The notes under the pieces were generated by a model. It was given only the letters and a program-made list of their open reading frames with translations, was not told where the DNA came from and did no database searches. Shown piece after piece: positions 10,301-22,440 of a stretch of DNA of 64,000 nt. The stretch spans positions 9,855,763 through 9,919,762 of the forward strand of contig CM070601.1 of assembly GCA_036346395.1 (NCBI GenBank), written 5' to 3'. A program made the position numbers and the translations under genes. Numbering within the stretch: position 1 is the first letter of the stretch; every line of letters begins with the position of its first letter. This DNA comes from Hsuehochloa calcarea (taxonomy: Eukaryota; Streptophyta; Magnoliopsida; Poales; Poaceae).

Positions 10301-13300
10301 ATATAATCTTATATAACTTGGCCAAAACTGCTTTAAACTATTCATTACTTATATTGTCTCAATTTACATCATACTAGTCCCGGAATAGTTGAGTGATTAT
10401 CAGTGCAGTAACTGGACAGTAAAGTTCAAATTTCACCCACCGGATCCTTATTTCAACATTATTTCAGAAATTTGTATAAAACAAGCAAACAACATGATTT
10501 CAGGCAGAATTGCATATTTCACGTACAATTACTAGGAAATTTTAATTACTGATCCAGCAAGCTTTCTATTTTGTTAAACAAGTAATGAACTTGCTCAGCA
10601 TACTTACAAAGGCAAGAGTAAAACGCCCACATAGTTATTTACTTGAATTTTCTTAAGATACTCAAGTAAGAAAAGAGACAGTGCGTCTAAGCTCTATTTG
10701 TGAAAACAGCATGCAACCAATATAAAAGCATGCTAACCAGCAAACTATTAACATGATTAACTTACTACAGAAGGTGATATTTGAATTTGTGTTAGAATAA
10801 GGTCAACAGCTCCACTGGTTCAATAATAGCAGTAGTCACCATTGCAACATTATACTGAAACCCCGCCCTAATGTCTCCCTATGATCCAGACCTTAAACTC
10901 TTAGAATATCCCAGGTTCAAATGCCTCCCTATGATCCAGATCTTAAACTTTTATTAAGAATATCCCAGGTTTATATTAATTTTGATACTTTATTACGCCT
11001 ATACAGGTTTAAATCTGGCCGTGTTTGTTAGCTGTTCTGAAGACAACTATTCCACAGGTCATGCAGTAGTGAAGATTTTTCATGATGAAAACCAAAACCC
11101 TAGCCAGGTTTCTGCATCTCAGCAAGTTTCTGGCCAAGGAGCATTTAAGGTGGGATAACTCCGCAGAGGACCCTATGCGAGTGCAATTTGACTCTTCTAT
11201 ATGTGTAGACACCTAAAAACTGAATTCCCAGCCAAATTAGTGACAGCCAGGAATAGCCACTCCGAAAAATTCGCAGTCTCATCCACACTTTCTGATCATC
11301 CAGATTTGTTAAAACCTTATAGAACAACGCAAGAGGTTTTCCTCAACATTGTAATGCATGCTTTATTATCTATAATCATGTAGACTTACTGAACATATTG
11401 CAACTTGCAGGGATGACATATCACTAGACATCAACACTGTGGGCAATTGAAGATCACTCGTCCATAATGCATGAAACATGAACAAGTGAAGTTTTTACTA
11501 GAAAGAGAAAAGAGGGGCACTGTACCAGCAAGCTTGACAGATGGGAAAGTGTGTGTGCTTGGATGTTTCCTTGTGGGGCCTCCATTGTACTTGGCTGTGT
11601 TGGGTTCGAATATGCATGATTTGAGACTGATGGCAGGTTATAATGAAGACCGGAAGGATCATCAAGTACTTCCTGTCTCAGGACATCAGGATGTGAAACA
11701 GAAGGTACATCCAGATTCTCCATGTTAGTTCCCATAATGGTCTCAAGGTTCTCATTTGCTGATGAATTCACTGCACCACTGTCATAGTAATTTTGACCCC
11801 TGCAAGGTATAAGGTCATTCCAGTCATGTCACAACAGATGCAACCTGTGCAATTAAATTTAAGAAAAAAAACAGGAAAACGCTTAACCTCGCATCTATTT
11901 GATCTTCAGGTGCAGATTCCTCAACAACCGGCAACTCCACATTGTTATCAGCACTCTTTGGTGGGAGGAGCCCCGAAAATGCACCGGATTCAAAACTGCC
12001 AAAGCTCAATTTGGCACACTCTTTGTTGGTAATTTGCAGATGATCAGGAATTATAACTGCAGGGTTATCATCGGCTAACTTTGTTGCAACTAACTCTTCG
12101 TTATGTAGGCTTAGACCCTGGATGTTTGCTGCTGATGATGATACATCAACATTTGACTCCTCAACTGCAAGGAAATGTCATGATCAGAAGGACATATAAA
12201 CCATAGTTGGAACAGAAGAGAGAAATCAGTATTCATGTGGAAGTCATCCAAAAAAAATTGTGCAACATCCAGAACAAGATCAAGAACCACAGTCGAACGT
12301 GGTTTGTAAATATATTTATAATAATCTGCACAACCTGTGAAGCAAATTATGATACAATGGCATGAATTAGTTGATAAGCCTTACAAAACTGGAAGCACAG
12401 AATAACTTGCTAGTCTGAAGTTTATTCAGAAAGAAATTAACAGCAAGCTATCTGAAGATGTTCTTTTGATCTTCAGTAGCATGTTTATTTCTCAAAAATA
12501 GCACCAACTACTGTTGAATGTTGATCTCTCTTTGTCAAGTGAAGTTGATTCTTTGCCTCCTTATTTGTTGCCAGTACCTTCCTAAACCCTAAAAACTATC
12601 ATAACACACATAAAATTCAACATATTCCCACGGAGAAAGTGTACATGAAGACAAACATAGAAATGGATAGTAAGTGTACCAATCAGAGAAAGTAATATGT
12701 ATTTCACCCATAGATATTTGAATTGTTTTATCATATTGAAATATAGCCTACAATTTTTTTAATGGAATATATAAGGCATTTACTCATAAATGATGTTGTG
12801 TTGTTTATCCGAGGCTAGTAAGAGTAAAAAGTTGACAACACAGCATATCAAGGTTCTCCACATGGAACACAATAGAAAGTTTCAAACAAAAAAATATTTG
12901 GACCTCAAAAGGATAACCAACAAAGCACAGCAGATTTTGTAAATTTAGTTCTACACTCACCTTCGTCCTCTGTGTGAGAATGCTTCTGAGGCAGATAGGT
13001 ACTCAAGTTCTGCAATAGTCCATCATTATATTCAGGATTGCCTTCATGATACTCCAAGTGTCTCTCAGAAGCATTTACTGATCTAATTGCAGTTGAGCTG
13101 TTTTCATCTAAATGAGAATTTTCATGTCGGTTAACCACATCAGCAACCAGCGTAGATGACTGTAATGGTGCCTCATATAATGATGGGTCACCAGAAGTCT
13201 CAGGGAGGGATGATTGATTTCCTGATGGTGGCTCATCCTGTGGAGACCAATCATTATCATATGACTGCTTGTTGTCAGAAGCTGAGTTACTGTGATCCCT

Positions 13301-16300
13301 AACCACAATAGAATCTTGCACAGAAGATAACCCCTGGTCAAGCTCTGTTGGCGGAACTGTACTTGCAGATTGTTTCCAATTGTGGTTTACGGTGCTTGGC
13401 AAAGATGGGTACTGTCCAGCATATCCTTTGTCCGCTGTAACCACAGGCTTGCTACAAGGCTTTCCCTGAGGCCTGCCCATTTTCACAATATCAGCCATTG
13501 ACAACTGACCTGGCGTCCCAGACCAACCGTGCTGAAACCCAGAAGATGGTTGCAATGGTACTGATGGTCCATCAGCAACCATCTCTTTGTTTACAGAGGA
13601 ACTACAGCAGACAAAAGGGAACATGAATATCAAAATGGATGTAGAAACAAAGCAACTTGGAATCATCAACAGATCAGACAAATTTTACGCTTTTAATGTC
13701 ATGCATCATCCAAACATCCAAATACCATATTGTTGATTCGGAGTTAACACAATATTACAAATGGTATTGCCTCAGAATACAATCGAAAAGTTCCACTCAA
13801 CCAGAAGAACTATTGAGTTCCAGCCTTCTAACAAAAGAATTGTTTGTAAGAACTCATGCAGTTTCCATGAGTGTTTTTAACAACATAGCAAGGGCATCAA
13901 CAGTAACACAAATGGGCATCTCGAAGGCCAACAGATAAGAATTTCAGGGAAAAGACAACAGTGGATCTTATAAGTCTATATTTATGCCTACTAAGAAAAG
14001 CAAACCCAGCATAGATGTCCTTCTTAAAGTAGGTAGTGAAAGGAATATGTTTTCGTACATTGGAACCGATGGCTTCTGAGAGGAATTGGTTGATGCCATA
14101 CCAGATCCCGAGATTGATGACCTTGAAGCCGCATTATCTAATTTTTTAAAATGAAAAAAATGGTCAAAAGGAACTGCAGCAAAAATGAACAGACTTGAAG
14201 ATATGATTGGTGCTTGTTAATATTACCAATGAAGCTAGAGTGAATAGAACTGTTTCGTCCAACACGATCGGCGCCACCTCTAACGCCTCGACTGGTAGCA
14301 TTGCTTGCCGCTCGAGATCTTGGCTCAGGAGTCTCTTTAACCTATGTAAGTGCACATAACTATAGATGTGAGTTCCATCAAGACTGTTTTCAAACAACAA
14401 ACCAAAAGATTAGTTGAATATGCTAAATTTTGACGAAACAAATCAAGCAAAACAAAAAGAATTGCCTATGGGCAAACTGCCTTCTTTATGAGTATTCATG
14501 CTAAAAAATTGTAAGGCCAGGAAGAAGATTAGCTACCAATCCATAAGCAACCCAAGTAAAATCTGGTTATCGGTTTTGAGATAAGCAAACACTGCAGGAA
14601 TATAGGGCGCATTTAAGGAAAAGGTGTCAACTGACCTCTTTTTTCTTATCGCGCTTGCTCTTTACCTCTTGAAAAGTATCTGAAAAAAATAATGGTATAT
14701 GAGATATCAATGTTCATACGACTGCTGGACCAACTACATAACAAATCTATCTTGGGGTCACTGCCAAATATAGTTTATGTAAATTAATGATCAAAATAAC
14801 CGGATGGTATGATCTAAAAGATAAAAAACAACAATATGTAGGAACTGGAAACAGCATTGGTATGATAATATGAAATAAAATTCAGATAGGGCATTTACAA
14901 TTTTACATTGCAACCAAAACAGACACACTTGCCTCCTCACACATAGGATATATATGTGTACAAGCAAATAAGGTACTCAATATGCAGTAGCAGTACTGCA
15001 TATAAACTCCAAACAAGCGACAAAGCAATCATAAAACCCAAAACTACACCTTTCTGGTCATGCCAGGTAAGTTGAAGATGTATTTTACGACTTTACAAAG
15101 ATGAGGTATTAAGGTGACAGTTCCTACTCCTGGCCCATTCACTAATCCTCATAAACTTAGCAACAACACTTTACAAGGAGGGTAACAATGTGCAGAAAAG
15201 TTACACAAAGGAATATCTTATCTACCGAGTTGTAAAGATAAAACTAAGCAAATGCCACAAAGGAGCCACAAATGGAACATATAGACTCCAAGCTAAAACA
15301 AAGAGATATAAAAGATCAACCTTTCTTTAACTGCACTAAGCATCACAGATTGAAGACTAAATCACTGCAAGCTCATTAACTACTCATTCAAAAAATCAAA
15401 TACAGGTAAAATAAATTAGATGCCACAAGCTAAAGTTCTCACACTCCTTGCAGGGAAAAACTAATGACAGACCTGAATTGCTTATTTCCTCTGTTATAAC
15501 CAAGAATTGTGATGACAAAAAGAAGAATAAATGACAAACCAAGAACAAACTACAAGAACCCCGTGATAGTCGTTTTCTATTTATACATATGAAGAAATAG
15601 CCCAAGGAACAACCCAAGAATTCCATTTGTCTGATTTCCATAAGTTCAGCAGTCAAAACATCCTAAAAGAAACCCACGCTTATATAGAACAACCCACAAT
15701 AACACCTTCCTCTTAAATTTTGTATAATTTCAGGATAGGAAGCTGAAACTACAGTTCAAATGAACACAGGAAAATCCCTTCTGTGCTTTCTCCACAAATA
15801 AACATAAGAAAATACCTTCCATTCTTTCTCCAAAACCCAACAAATGAAACCAACCTTCCCTGAAACTCTCACATAAGCACATACATGATACAACTATACA
15901 AGCCTACAAAAACAGAAAATCCTAGTATGCCACTTTCCCTCCCACTGTATAACAGAAGTATACCGTAAATGGACATTTCCAAAGCAATATAGCAATACCT
16001 TACAGATCCCAGATAAACACATGCAAGAAAACAAGCAAATCAGCAGTGTTTCCACTTTTCAAAACTTAGACAAGAAGACAAGCCAAAGGCTCCACCTCCT
16101 ATCCCATCCTGAAGGTTCCACTCTGTTCCAGCCTGGTAGATAAATTTACCACAATCGTCCTTTCCAAACCCAGTAGCCAAATTTGCCACAACGCCCTTTT
16201 TCGCGACCTGGTTGCAAATCGGTCCAAAAAGCAAATCTCAAGCCATGAACTCGTTTCACTTTTCCCCACAACATTGAACCGCTGAAAGGTCCATCCATCC

Positions 16301-17102
16301 TACATACTCAGAAATCACTTATCCCGCTTCCTCCCACAGTTCCATGTTCCCCGGTTCTCCTCCCCATCCAACATAGCAACTCCTTCCTCAGTTACAATTG
16401 CAACAGCCACGAAATTTTTGAGCACTCCCGCAGTTGCCACCAATTTAAACTACGAGAAAACAAAAGGAAGAACAACAGACATAACAAACAGAATCTACTA
16501 CCCTCTAATCCAAATTTGGAAACGCTTGCCACCATTAGCATTTAGCAGGAAATCTATACAGAAACCCTAATAAAATGTTGAAACATAAGGAGATTTGCAA
16601 AAGTCCTAAGAGCTCCTAAATCTATCTAATGCTACAATCATAGATAACTAAATCACAAATAATCAATAAGAGGCTCCGAACAAAATGCCAAAAACAGGCT
16701 CATCCGATTCCCACTAATCCGTAGCCAATCAGCCATAACGGTAACGACTAAGGAATCATCCCAAATCGGCAAAAAGCACGCAGTTCTAAGAAGCTTCTAA
16801 GAACCCTAGCGGCGAGAACCCCAGGTACCCTCCAACTCCACCACGCATCCAGGTAATAACCTGTAAAGGAACAGCGAAACAAGCGAGGCGGGGGGCGAAG
16901 AGGGCGATACGGGACGACCTTGGGAGAGGAGGCGGCTGACCGCCTCGTCGGGGTCCATGCCGCACTCGCGCAGCGCAGCGTAGATCTCCGCGTCCTGGCG
17001 GTTCACGATCTCCTTCAGGCTCTGCACCAGCCTCCTCGACGCCGCCGGGACGGGCCCCGCGGCCGCCGCCCCTTTCCCTGCTCCCGCTCCGCCGCCGCTC
17101 AT
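7334..17102 (-). CDS. GIP1L: GBF-interacting protein 1-like (GIP1-type transcription cofactor)
   Basis: Ten coding exons were read on the minus strand: 17102-16919, 14679-14636, 14341-14227, 14137-14059, 13601-12961, 12164-11888, 11799-11526, 9986-9828, 8244-7753, 7627-7334 (stop). Every junction is GT-AG, and phases close to 2559 nt (852 codons plus stop). Residues about 24-62 (RRLVQSLKEIVNRQDAEIY...DPDEAVSRLLSQ) are the conserved GIP1 N-terminal domain (DUF1296). They continue across exon 2 (DTFQEVKSKRDKKKE) into a basic Ser/Arg stretch. The remainder is low-complexity: Ser/Asn/Gln-rich in the middle, Gln/Tyr/Gly-rich (FRQGQQPQQPSQF) at the end, ending in HTTY. Family members interact with G-box-binding bZIP factors and enhance their DNA binding; nuclear action is known for the family, not shown here. 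The start codon at 17100-17102 is the first ATG directly before the conserved region; a longer in-frame ATG at 17291 lies in probable 5' UTR. Intron 1 (2239 bp) is longest. Intron 8 hosts a pack-hAT element. The exon model is by eye; alternative small exons cannot be excluded. Confidence 0.93.
8587..9695 (+). mobile_element. Pack-hAT element inside GIP1-like intron 8
   Basis: The left end TAGGGGTGGGAATGGA and the right end (reverse complement TAGCGGTGGGAGTGGA) form a 22-bp imperfect TIR with 19 matches. Identical 8-bp flanks ACACCCAC lie at 8579-8586 and 9696-9703, the duplication length of the hAT superfamily. No transposase is present. The interior carries host coding sequence (hydrolase exon). 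The strand given is that of the captured gene, opposite to the host gene. The element is wholly inside the intron between exons 9828-9986 and 7753-8244, so the host reading frame is unaffected. Confidence 0.9.
8844..9131 (+). pseudogene. Captured first exon of an alpha/beta-hydrolase-like gene
   Basis: The open frame starts MELLSKAPILSCGAKRG, has a hydrophobic segment (SVLGSWIYWAVQPP), then DGQHLAYVESGV and NVVFSHGFTGSR, the N-terminal strand region of plant alpha/beta-hydrolase family proteins leading to the oxyanion HG motif. It ends at an apparent splice donor (GCTG/GTTAGT near 9130), and no catalytic Ser, Asp or His part follows. It carries only the start of the family fold and lies within a hAT-flanked insert, so it is best read as a captured, truncated exon with some of its promoter and first intron. 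A few residues are missing in the PP-RIRL region relative to the family. Confidence 0.75.
10870..10972. repeat. Tandem duplication in GIP1-like intron 7
   Basis: Two adjacent copies of about 51 bp, both containing CTCCCTATGATCCAGA and AGAATATCCCAGGTT, at 10870-10920 and 10921-10972. The second copy has a small insertion. Confidence 0.85.
14680..16918 (-). other. Intron 1 of the GIP1-like gene
   Basis: 2239 bp, AT-rich, donor CAAG/GTCGTC and acceptor CTG-CAG-like (TTCAG/AT). A long first intron straight after the conserved N-terminal exon is common in plant regulatory genes. No nested element or ORF with a motif was recognised. Confidence 0.6.
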
Positions 17103-17323
17103 CCTCGCAGCCGGGATCCCCTCCTCCGCGCCCAGGAAACCCCTCCTCGTCGCCCGGGAAACCCCTCGGAACCGGGAGGCGAAGCGCGCGCGGCGCGCGG
17201 TGCGGTGGCCGTGGGCGGCGGGGTGGTGGTGGCTAGCTTCGGTTTCGGCTGCTTCACTATGCTCTCCCACGCAACGGCGGCCTAATTCCAAAACCCTTCC
17301 TCCTCTCTCTCCGCTGCGCCTAG

Positions 17324-17333
17324 CTTTATATAG
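17324..17333 (-). promoter_or_regulatory. Likely TATA box of the GIP1-like gene
   Basis: The minus strand reads CTATATAAAG, about 222 nt upstream of the chosen ATG. Pyrimidine-rich sequence follows, as is usual for a plant 5' UTR. Spacing is compatible with transcription starting near 17295. Confidence 0.55.
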
Positions 17334-20212
17334 CTGGATTGATGGATGGATTGCGATTCGCGGTGGAGGAATAAATATGGTTTCTTCCTGCCCGTGTTAT
17401 TGTGTTAATATACAATACAACGTTGACGTAGACGTAGTAACTTGCAAAAAATTGCCTCGGATATGTCAAGTGGAATTACCAATGGTCGCTATTACTTCAA
17501 CTAAGTACACCACATGTACGATTTGTACTATTTTTTCATGTTTAAAAATTTGTTGCGGTATATCTAGGTATTTTTCAGGTTCGGGCATCACAAGCCGAAA
17601 TCGTAGTTTAGTAAAAATAAAATGTATAAAGACAATCATTAACATCATATGTCATCGTGTCAACGAGACCAAGATATTTTTCGGGTTCAGCCATCGTAGA
17701 CTGAGAGTGTAATCTAGTGATATTAGATGTAGAAACAATAGTCATCATGTCGACCATACCAACTCGAGTCAAGATTCTCTAAGTTGCATGTCTTTGGATA
17801 CATGTTTTTGATGTATTCAAATTCGACCAGAGATTTTGATGAACCTGGGCATAGACTTCATATCTAGTTTTACTTACTAGAAATATCGGCATAACACACT
17901 AATAAGGTAATGCTTTCTCATGCAACATACAATAAACCAATAGAACGCACGTGTTCAATAGAATTTGAACACTGTAAGTTGTCCAGTAACATAAGTATTT
18001 ATTATTTTTAGAATACGTTACATATGTGGTCATATAATCTCATTCGTCGTGATCTTTAATAAAATCCACAAAGCAAACAGAAGCATTTTGTAAAGCTGTA
18101 CATGAAATGATGAAAGGTAAGGCAGTAGGGTAAGTTGACACCGTGTGGGCTGCAAGGATTGCCGACTAATTTGGAACCTCGGGTTGGGCACGAAGACGAG
18201 GAACGAATTTTGCTCAGGGAAGCCCACCTAGCCCTTGTCTGGCTTGAATGATGCGTTAGGCTTAGTTCAATTCGTATAGAAGCTATAAAACCGAGCTCAA
18301 ATTAGCTTAAATCAGTTGAAAAAAAGTCTTCAAGATGAGATATGAAACCTCATCTATGTTTCTCCGGGTAGGGCTGCCTAGCATAACATGTGATCTTCCC
18401 TTTTTTTTATGTTCATCTACAAGTAACAAAGGCCGCTAAGGACTATAAATCCGGATCCTCTTTTGTAATGTGCAGAAGATCATTATGTGAACAATGATTT
18501 GTGAGTATATAACCAGTACTCGGTAGTGGCGCAGCAGTGAGTAAGGTATCAAAAACAAAATACTTATTGTGGTGAATAATATTGTAGCCATTAATATGAA
18601 TATTTGTTTACGATGGAGATCGTCTTCTAATACATGGCACTTTCGATAGGACGATGGAGATCGTCTTCTAATACATGGCACCGTGAATCCTCTGCGTTGC
18701 ATTGAGATCCATTTCTGGGGACTATGCCCTCCATACGGAACAGCTTTTGATTTATTTATTTTATCTCTGTCAAGACAGGATACATAAGAAAACAACTCTT
18801 GATGACAAAGAGACTGGTTATGGGCCAAGCTGCTACGTATACTTCACGCGAGGCCTGAGTATTCGGTCTTGGCGGAGAGGTGGGTCGTAACCCTGAGGTG
18901 GTCGGTCTCGGTCCCATGTGTCTGCGGTGGCTGGCACTGCAGTACCGATGACTGATGAGATGCTAATGCTTTCACTCAGCTCCGTGGTGGTGTTGTGAAG
19001 AACTTTTTAACCTTTACTATATAAGACTCTGGTGATACTGATTTAATGTGTTTTTCAAGCCTCTTACCTCACCGATGAGTCTAATAACTGACTACGAGTC
19101 ATCGTAAGAACTGATGAATGAAGAAGTGGGACCCCCGCATCACTACCATTGAAAAACCATGTCGCCCGGCCCTTGGCCAACGGGAGGAGAGGAGGCGGCG
19201 CCAGGAAAGGGAGGGGAGGCAGCGGCAGTGTACGAGGAAGAGACAAAGACGTAGGCGTAGGTGTACTTCCCTCGCCTCACCGCCGTCTCGAGTTCAATGC
19301 ACTGCGTCCTCTTCATCCTAATCCCCTGCGCCACCACCTACTGCTCCACGCTAGCCGAGCAAATATCATTGTCTCCTCTTCTCTTACCACCGTGACGCCA
19401 CCACCACCTCCTCCCCTGACCTCCCACCTCCTCGTCGCGATGTGCCTAGCGAGGGTTGCAGATGCCAATGACATGGAAACCGAGTCACGGCTTGGGTTCA
19501 GGGTGAAAGAAGGTGGTCGTCGACGTGCAGTCCTCTTCCTTGCCAACCAATGGCTAGCAATGGGCAACGCATCGGTGAGGGAAGTCGGTGTCAACTTCAA
19601 CTTCAACTTTCAAAGGTAAACAATCTATGAGTTCAATTTTTTATTTATGGGCAGTAGTAGCGGGTGATGCAACATGTAGACTTAATGTATCTCTTTATAT
19701 TTGTGTGCAAAAATATTAATATTTATTATGTGATTTAGGATTGCATCTACTTATATATATCACTCTCTTTTAAGGTTTCATCGTAACGAACGAACGAACA
19801 CAAACACATGCCAGTGTAACAAAACTAGGCTAATAGAATGCTACTCTGATCGGCCAAACATGCCCCAAGTCCAACACCTCCCAAAATAACAACCGTACTA
19901 CGACTACAGAACATGGTGATTTACGGCCATCCATTTTTACCTCCAACAATGCTCGACCCGGCCAGCGCTACGATTTTATCTGGCCTTCAACCTGCAAGAA
20001 ATCCAGAAAACAAAAATGCTGCGTTATTACAGTTGCGCACACAGAGATGCAAGATGCGACATGCCCTAATTTATTAAAGAGAATCAATAGAATAATTGGG
20101 CAATATTTGCGGCATCTCTAGGCAATCGACAGGCACTATTTAGTCACGGTACGTATCACAAACTTGAATTCAATCGGTTTTCAAACGAACTGTTTTTCTA
20201 AAGACCGGCGAT
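17334..20212. other. Intergenic region upstream of the GIP1-like gene
   Basis: No gene is supported. Features seen: repeated phrases GGTTCGGGCATC / GGTTCAGCCATCGTAGACTGAGAG (17580-17710), a 31-bp direct repeat (18610-18681), and a GC-rich stretch (19160-19600) with a 156-codon plus frame of Arg/Gly/Pro bias. The C-terminal part of that frame (MCLARVADANDMETESRLG) is not recognisable as a family. Confidence 0.4.
18610..18681. repeat. 31-bp perfect direct repeat
   Basis: The block beginning ACGATGGAGATCGTC and ending TACATGGCAC occurs at 18610-18640 and 18651-18681 with a 10-bp spacer. It includes the palindrome GATGGAGATCGTC. Confidence 0.9.
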
Positions 20213-20215
20213 TAA

Positions 20216-20762
20216 GGGTGTGTTTGGTTCGGTGAATCGGGTGTACATGTACTTGATGTTCCTACATATGTTATCGTCCCTGTGTTTGGTTGAGTGAATC
20301 GAACCAACTCGTCCTGGATTGAGTCATACAAATTCGATAATATTCCCTAAATATATTGTACCAAACGGTTCCATAAAAACAGACGAAACAAGAGGTACAG
20401 GGACGAGCGTGTCCCCTTTGTTACCCCTTCCTCTGTGTATACGTCATTGACTAATGGACCATGTCAATCAGTGGATAGTTAAAATAATTAATTTAGTTAA
20501 ATACTCTTTTTGTAATTAAGTTAAATTTAATAATCATGCTAATATTTCAATAATTAATCGTGTTTATACTCTTCTATGTACACAACTCATTTAGCTTCAT
20601 CCATCAAACAAAACACTATCTCATTCATGCAATCAAACAAAAAAATGAATTATCTCATCTCACTAATCAAACACATAAGTTGTACCATACTATCCAGAAT
20701 CATCCTATCTATTCTGTACCATCTCATCACATTCATACTAGTTCACCAAACCAAATACACCC
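20216..20762. mobile_element. Tourist/PIF-Harbinger-like MITE
   Basis: The left end GGGTGTGTTTGGTTCGG and the right end (reverse complement GGGTGTATTTGGTTTGG) are terminal inverted repeats differing at two positions over 17. The 3-bp flanks are TAA on both sides (20213-20215 and 20763-20765), the target site of PIF/Harbinger elements. 547 bp, AT-rich, no transposase. A second TGTGTTTGGTTGAGTGAATCG lies just inside the left end. Confidence 0.8.
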
Positions 20763-20765
20763 TAA

Positions 20766-22015
20766 AAAACCCTACATCAAAATACATGTGAATTTTTGTG
20801 ATCATACTTCCACATTTGGTAACAGCAGCTCACAGTCCTATCTAAATGACGCAATAGCAGTATTCACAGTCCTATCTGAATTCTGAAATATGCTATTAAC
20901 AACTTCAGTGATATAGCAAGTTGGAGTAATGGCCTTGTACTCCACTTTTGACACAGCGAAAGAAAAGGAGTGGTAGCTATCTGAAACAATTAAAACTACA
21001 TCAAAAGTGTGTGAGGGCCCCTTATTCTGATTCCAGTGTGTCACAAAGCAGGGACAACAGAGAGCAGCATTGGGCGCGGGAAGCAGAGGATCAATGCGAG
21101 CAAGTGATGGACCATGTTGGGCTCGTTGTGTGAGCTATAAACTTAGGGTTGATTTGAGCCACTGTATAACGGCTTGTGGGTCCCACGTGTAAGAGACTAG
21201 CGGGCATGGTATATAGCTGTGCCGTCTAGCTCCTTTGTGTATCGTCAAATAAGAAATTATTCCCCAATGTCTCCAGATTTTATCTAATCTTATTCCCAAT
21301 TCTTGCTATGTACCCCCAAATTCCCTTCTCAAATCCTACCAGGACCGTAACACAGTGATTGGTGACAAACTTACTTAGCCTCATTGAAATGGCCCCTCAA
21401 CGATGCAGATGAAATAGGTTCTACATTCTACTAGTTTAACATGGGAAGCATGGCTAATTCAGAGGAGCAAAGTAACATCTATTAGGTCCGTGTCTCCACA
21501 GTCCGATCCAAAACGAACGGTCTAGATCAATTGCTACAACACCAAAGAATGCAATAGATATTTCACTATTTCTACAGTATTATCGTTGAGCATTGTTCAC
21601 ACAGCCTTAGAACACTATTCAAACAGTGATTCTGGATCAGATTCTTTGCTGCTATTGCAAAGAATCATTGTTTGAATAGCAGAGAATCAGGATCCGTTTA
21701 AATTAGATACTCATTCTTGAATTGTTTGAAGACGGGGGTTGCATAGAGAGCAGCATTATATAATTTATATCCCAAAATGACAGAGAAACTCAACAGAACT
21801 CAATGATTTTTTTTGGGAACATAATTATTTAAGATCGACAATCCCCATGCTGCCATGCAGTAAGTAAATGTTTGACATGTAACTCAGCATCAAATGAAAT
21901 AGCACATAAGTAGGTTTTATTGGATATCAATTGACCAAATGTTTCATGCGTTTTCTACATTTGGATCAGATCTTCCTGCATCGTTCTACATCAGTTCAAG
22001 GCAGGAGGCATAAGG
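20766..22015. other. Intergenic, no gene recognised
   Basis: Contains a perfect-stem hairpin (see 21617-21676) and otherwise unremarkable AT-rich sequence. Frames here are short and carry no motif. Confidence 0.4.
21617..21676. repeat. Short inverted repeat (hairpin)
   Basis: ATTCAAACAGTGATTCT on the left and GAATCATTGTTTGAAT on the right pair with one mismatch in the outer arm. The inner arms GATTCTTTGC and GCAAAGAATC pair perfectly around a 7-nt loop (TGCTATT). Confidence 0.8.
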
Positions 22016-22440
22016 CATTTGACTCTATCTGATGAGGACATCACTTCTACTAATATGAACACTCCTCTTGTTGCTGCATGAATGATGTGCAAGGTCCAAT
22101 TACTCGGGCATGTGCTCGTCAACTCAACTATCAGGTAAACTCGTTTTTAGGAGTAAATAATATTTCCGCTGAGAATCCGATACTTCCTAAGACTTGTGAT
22201 TTTCTTGTTCTTAGGAATCATGGAGAGGAGGAGCCAACTCACGGCAAGAATTCGAGCTGGACACGTTTTGGAATCCAATTCGGCATCCGGAGACAACACC
22301 AACTTTAAACGTGCATAACTTTTGCAAACAGGCTCCGATTCGGGTGTTCTTGGGCTTGTTGGAAAGCTTATTCCGATACCTTTCCAACGGATCCAGTCTC
22401 ACCACCAAATCGAAAGGAAGGCGACTTGCACCGGATCAAA
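22016..22440 (+). mobile_element. 3' end of a Ty3/gypsy polyprotein plus downstream UTR
   Basis: A frame from 22078 (MNDVQGPITRACARQLNYQVNSF, then ILPKTCDFLVLRNHGEE) matches the GPMTRARARQL tail found after integrase in many grass gypsy polyproteins. The following block (22240-22400: AACTTTTGCAAACAGG...TTGGAAAGCTTATTCCGATACC) looks like the untranslated region seen between pol and the 3' LTR in such elements. Cut off near 22440 by another gypsy fragment. Confidence 0.65.

Noticed and set aside
16920..17285. Plus-strand frame over GIP1-like exon 1
   Set aside because: Antisense shadow of the conserved DUF1296 exon.
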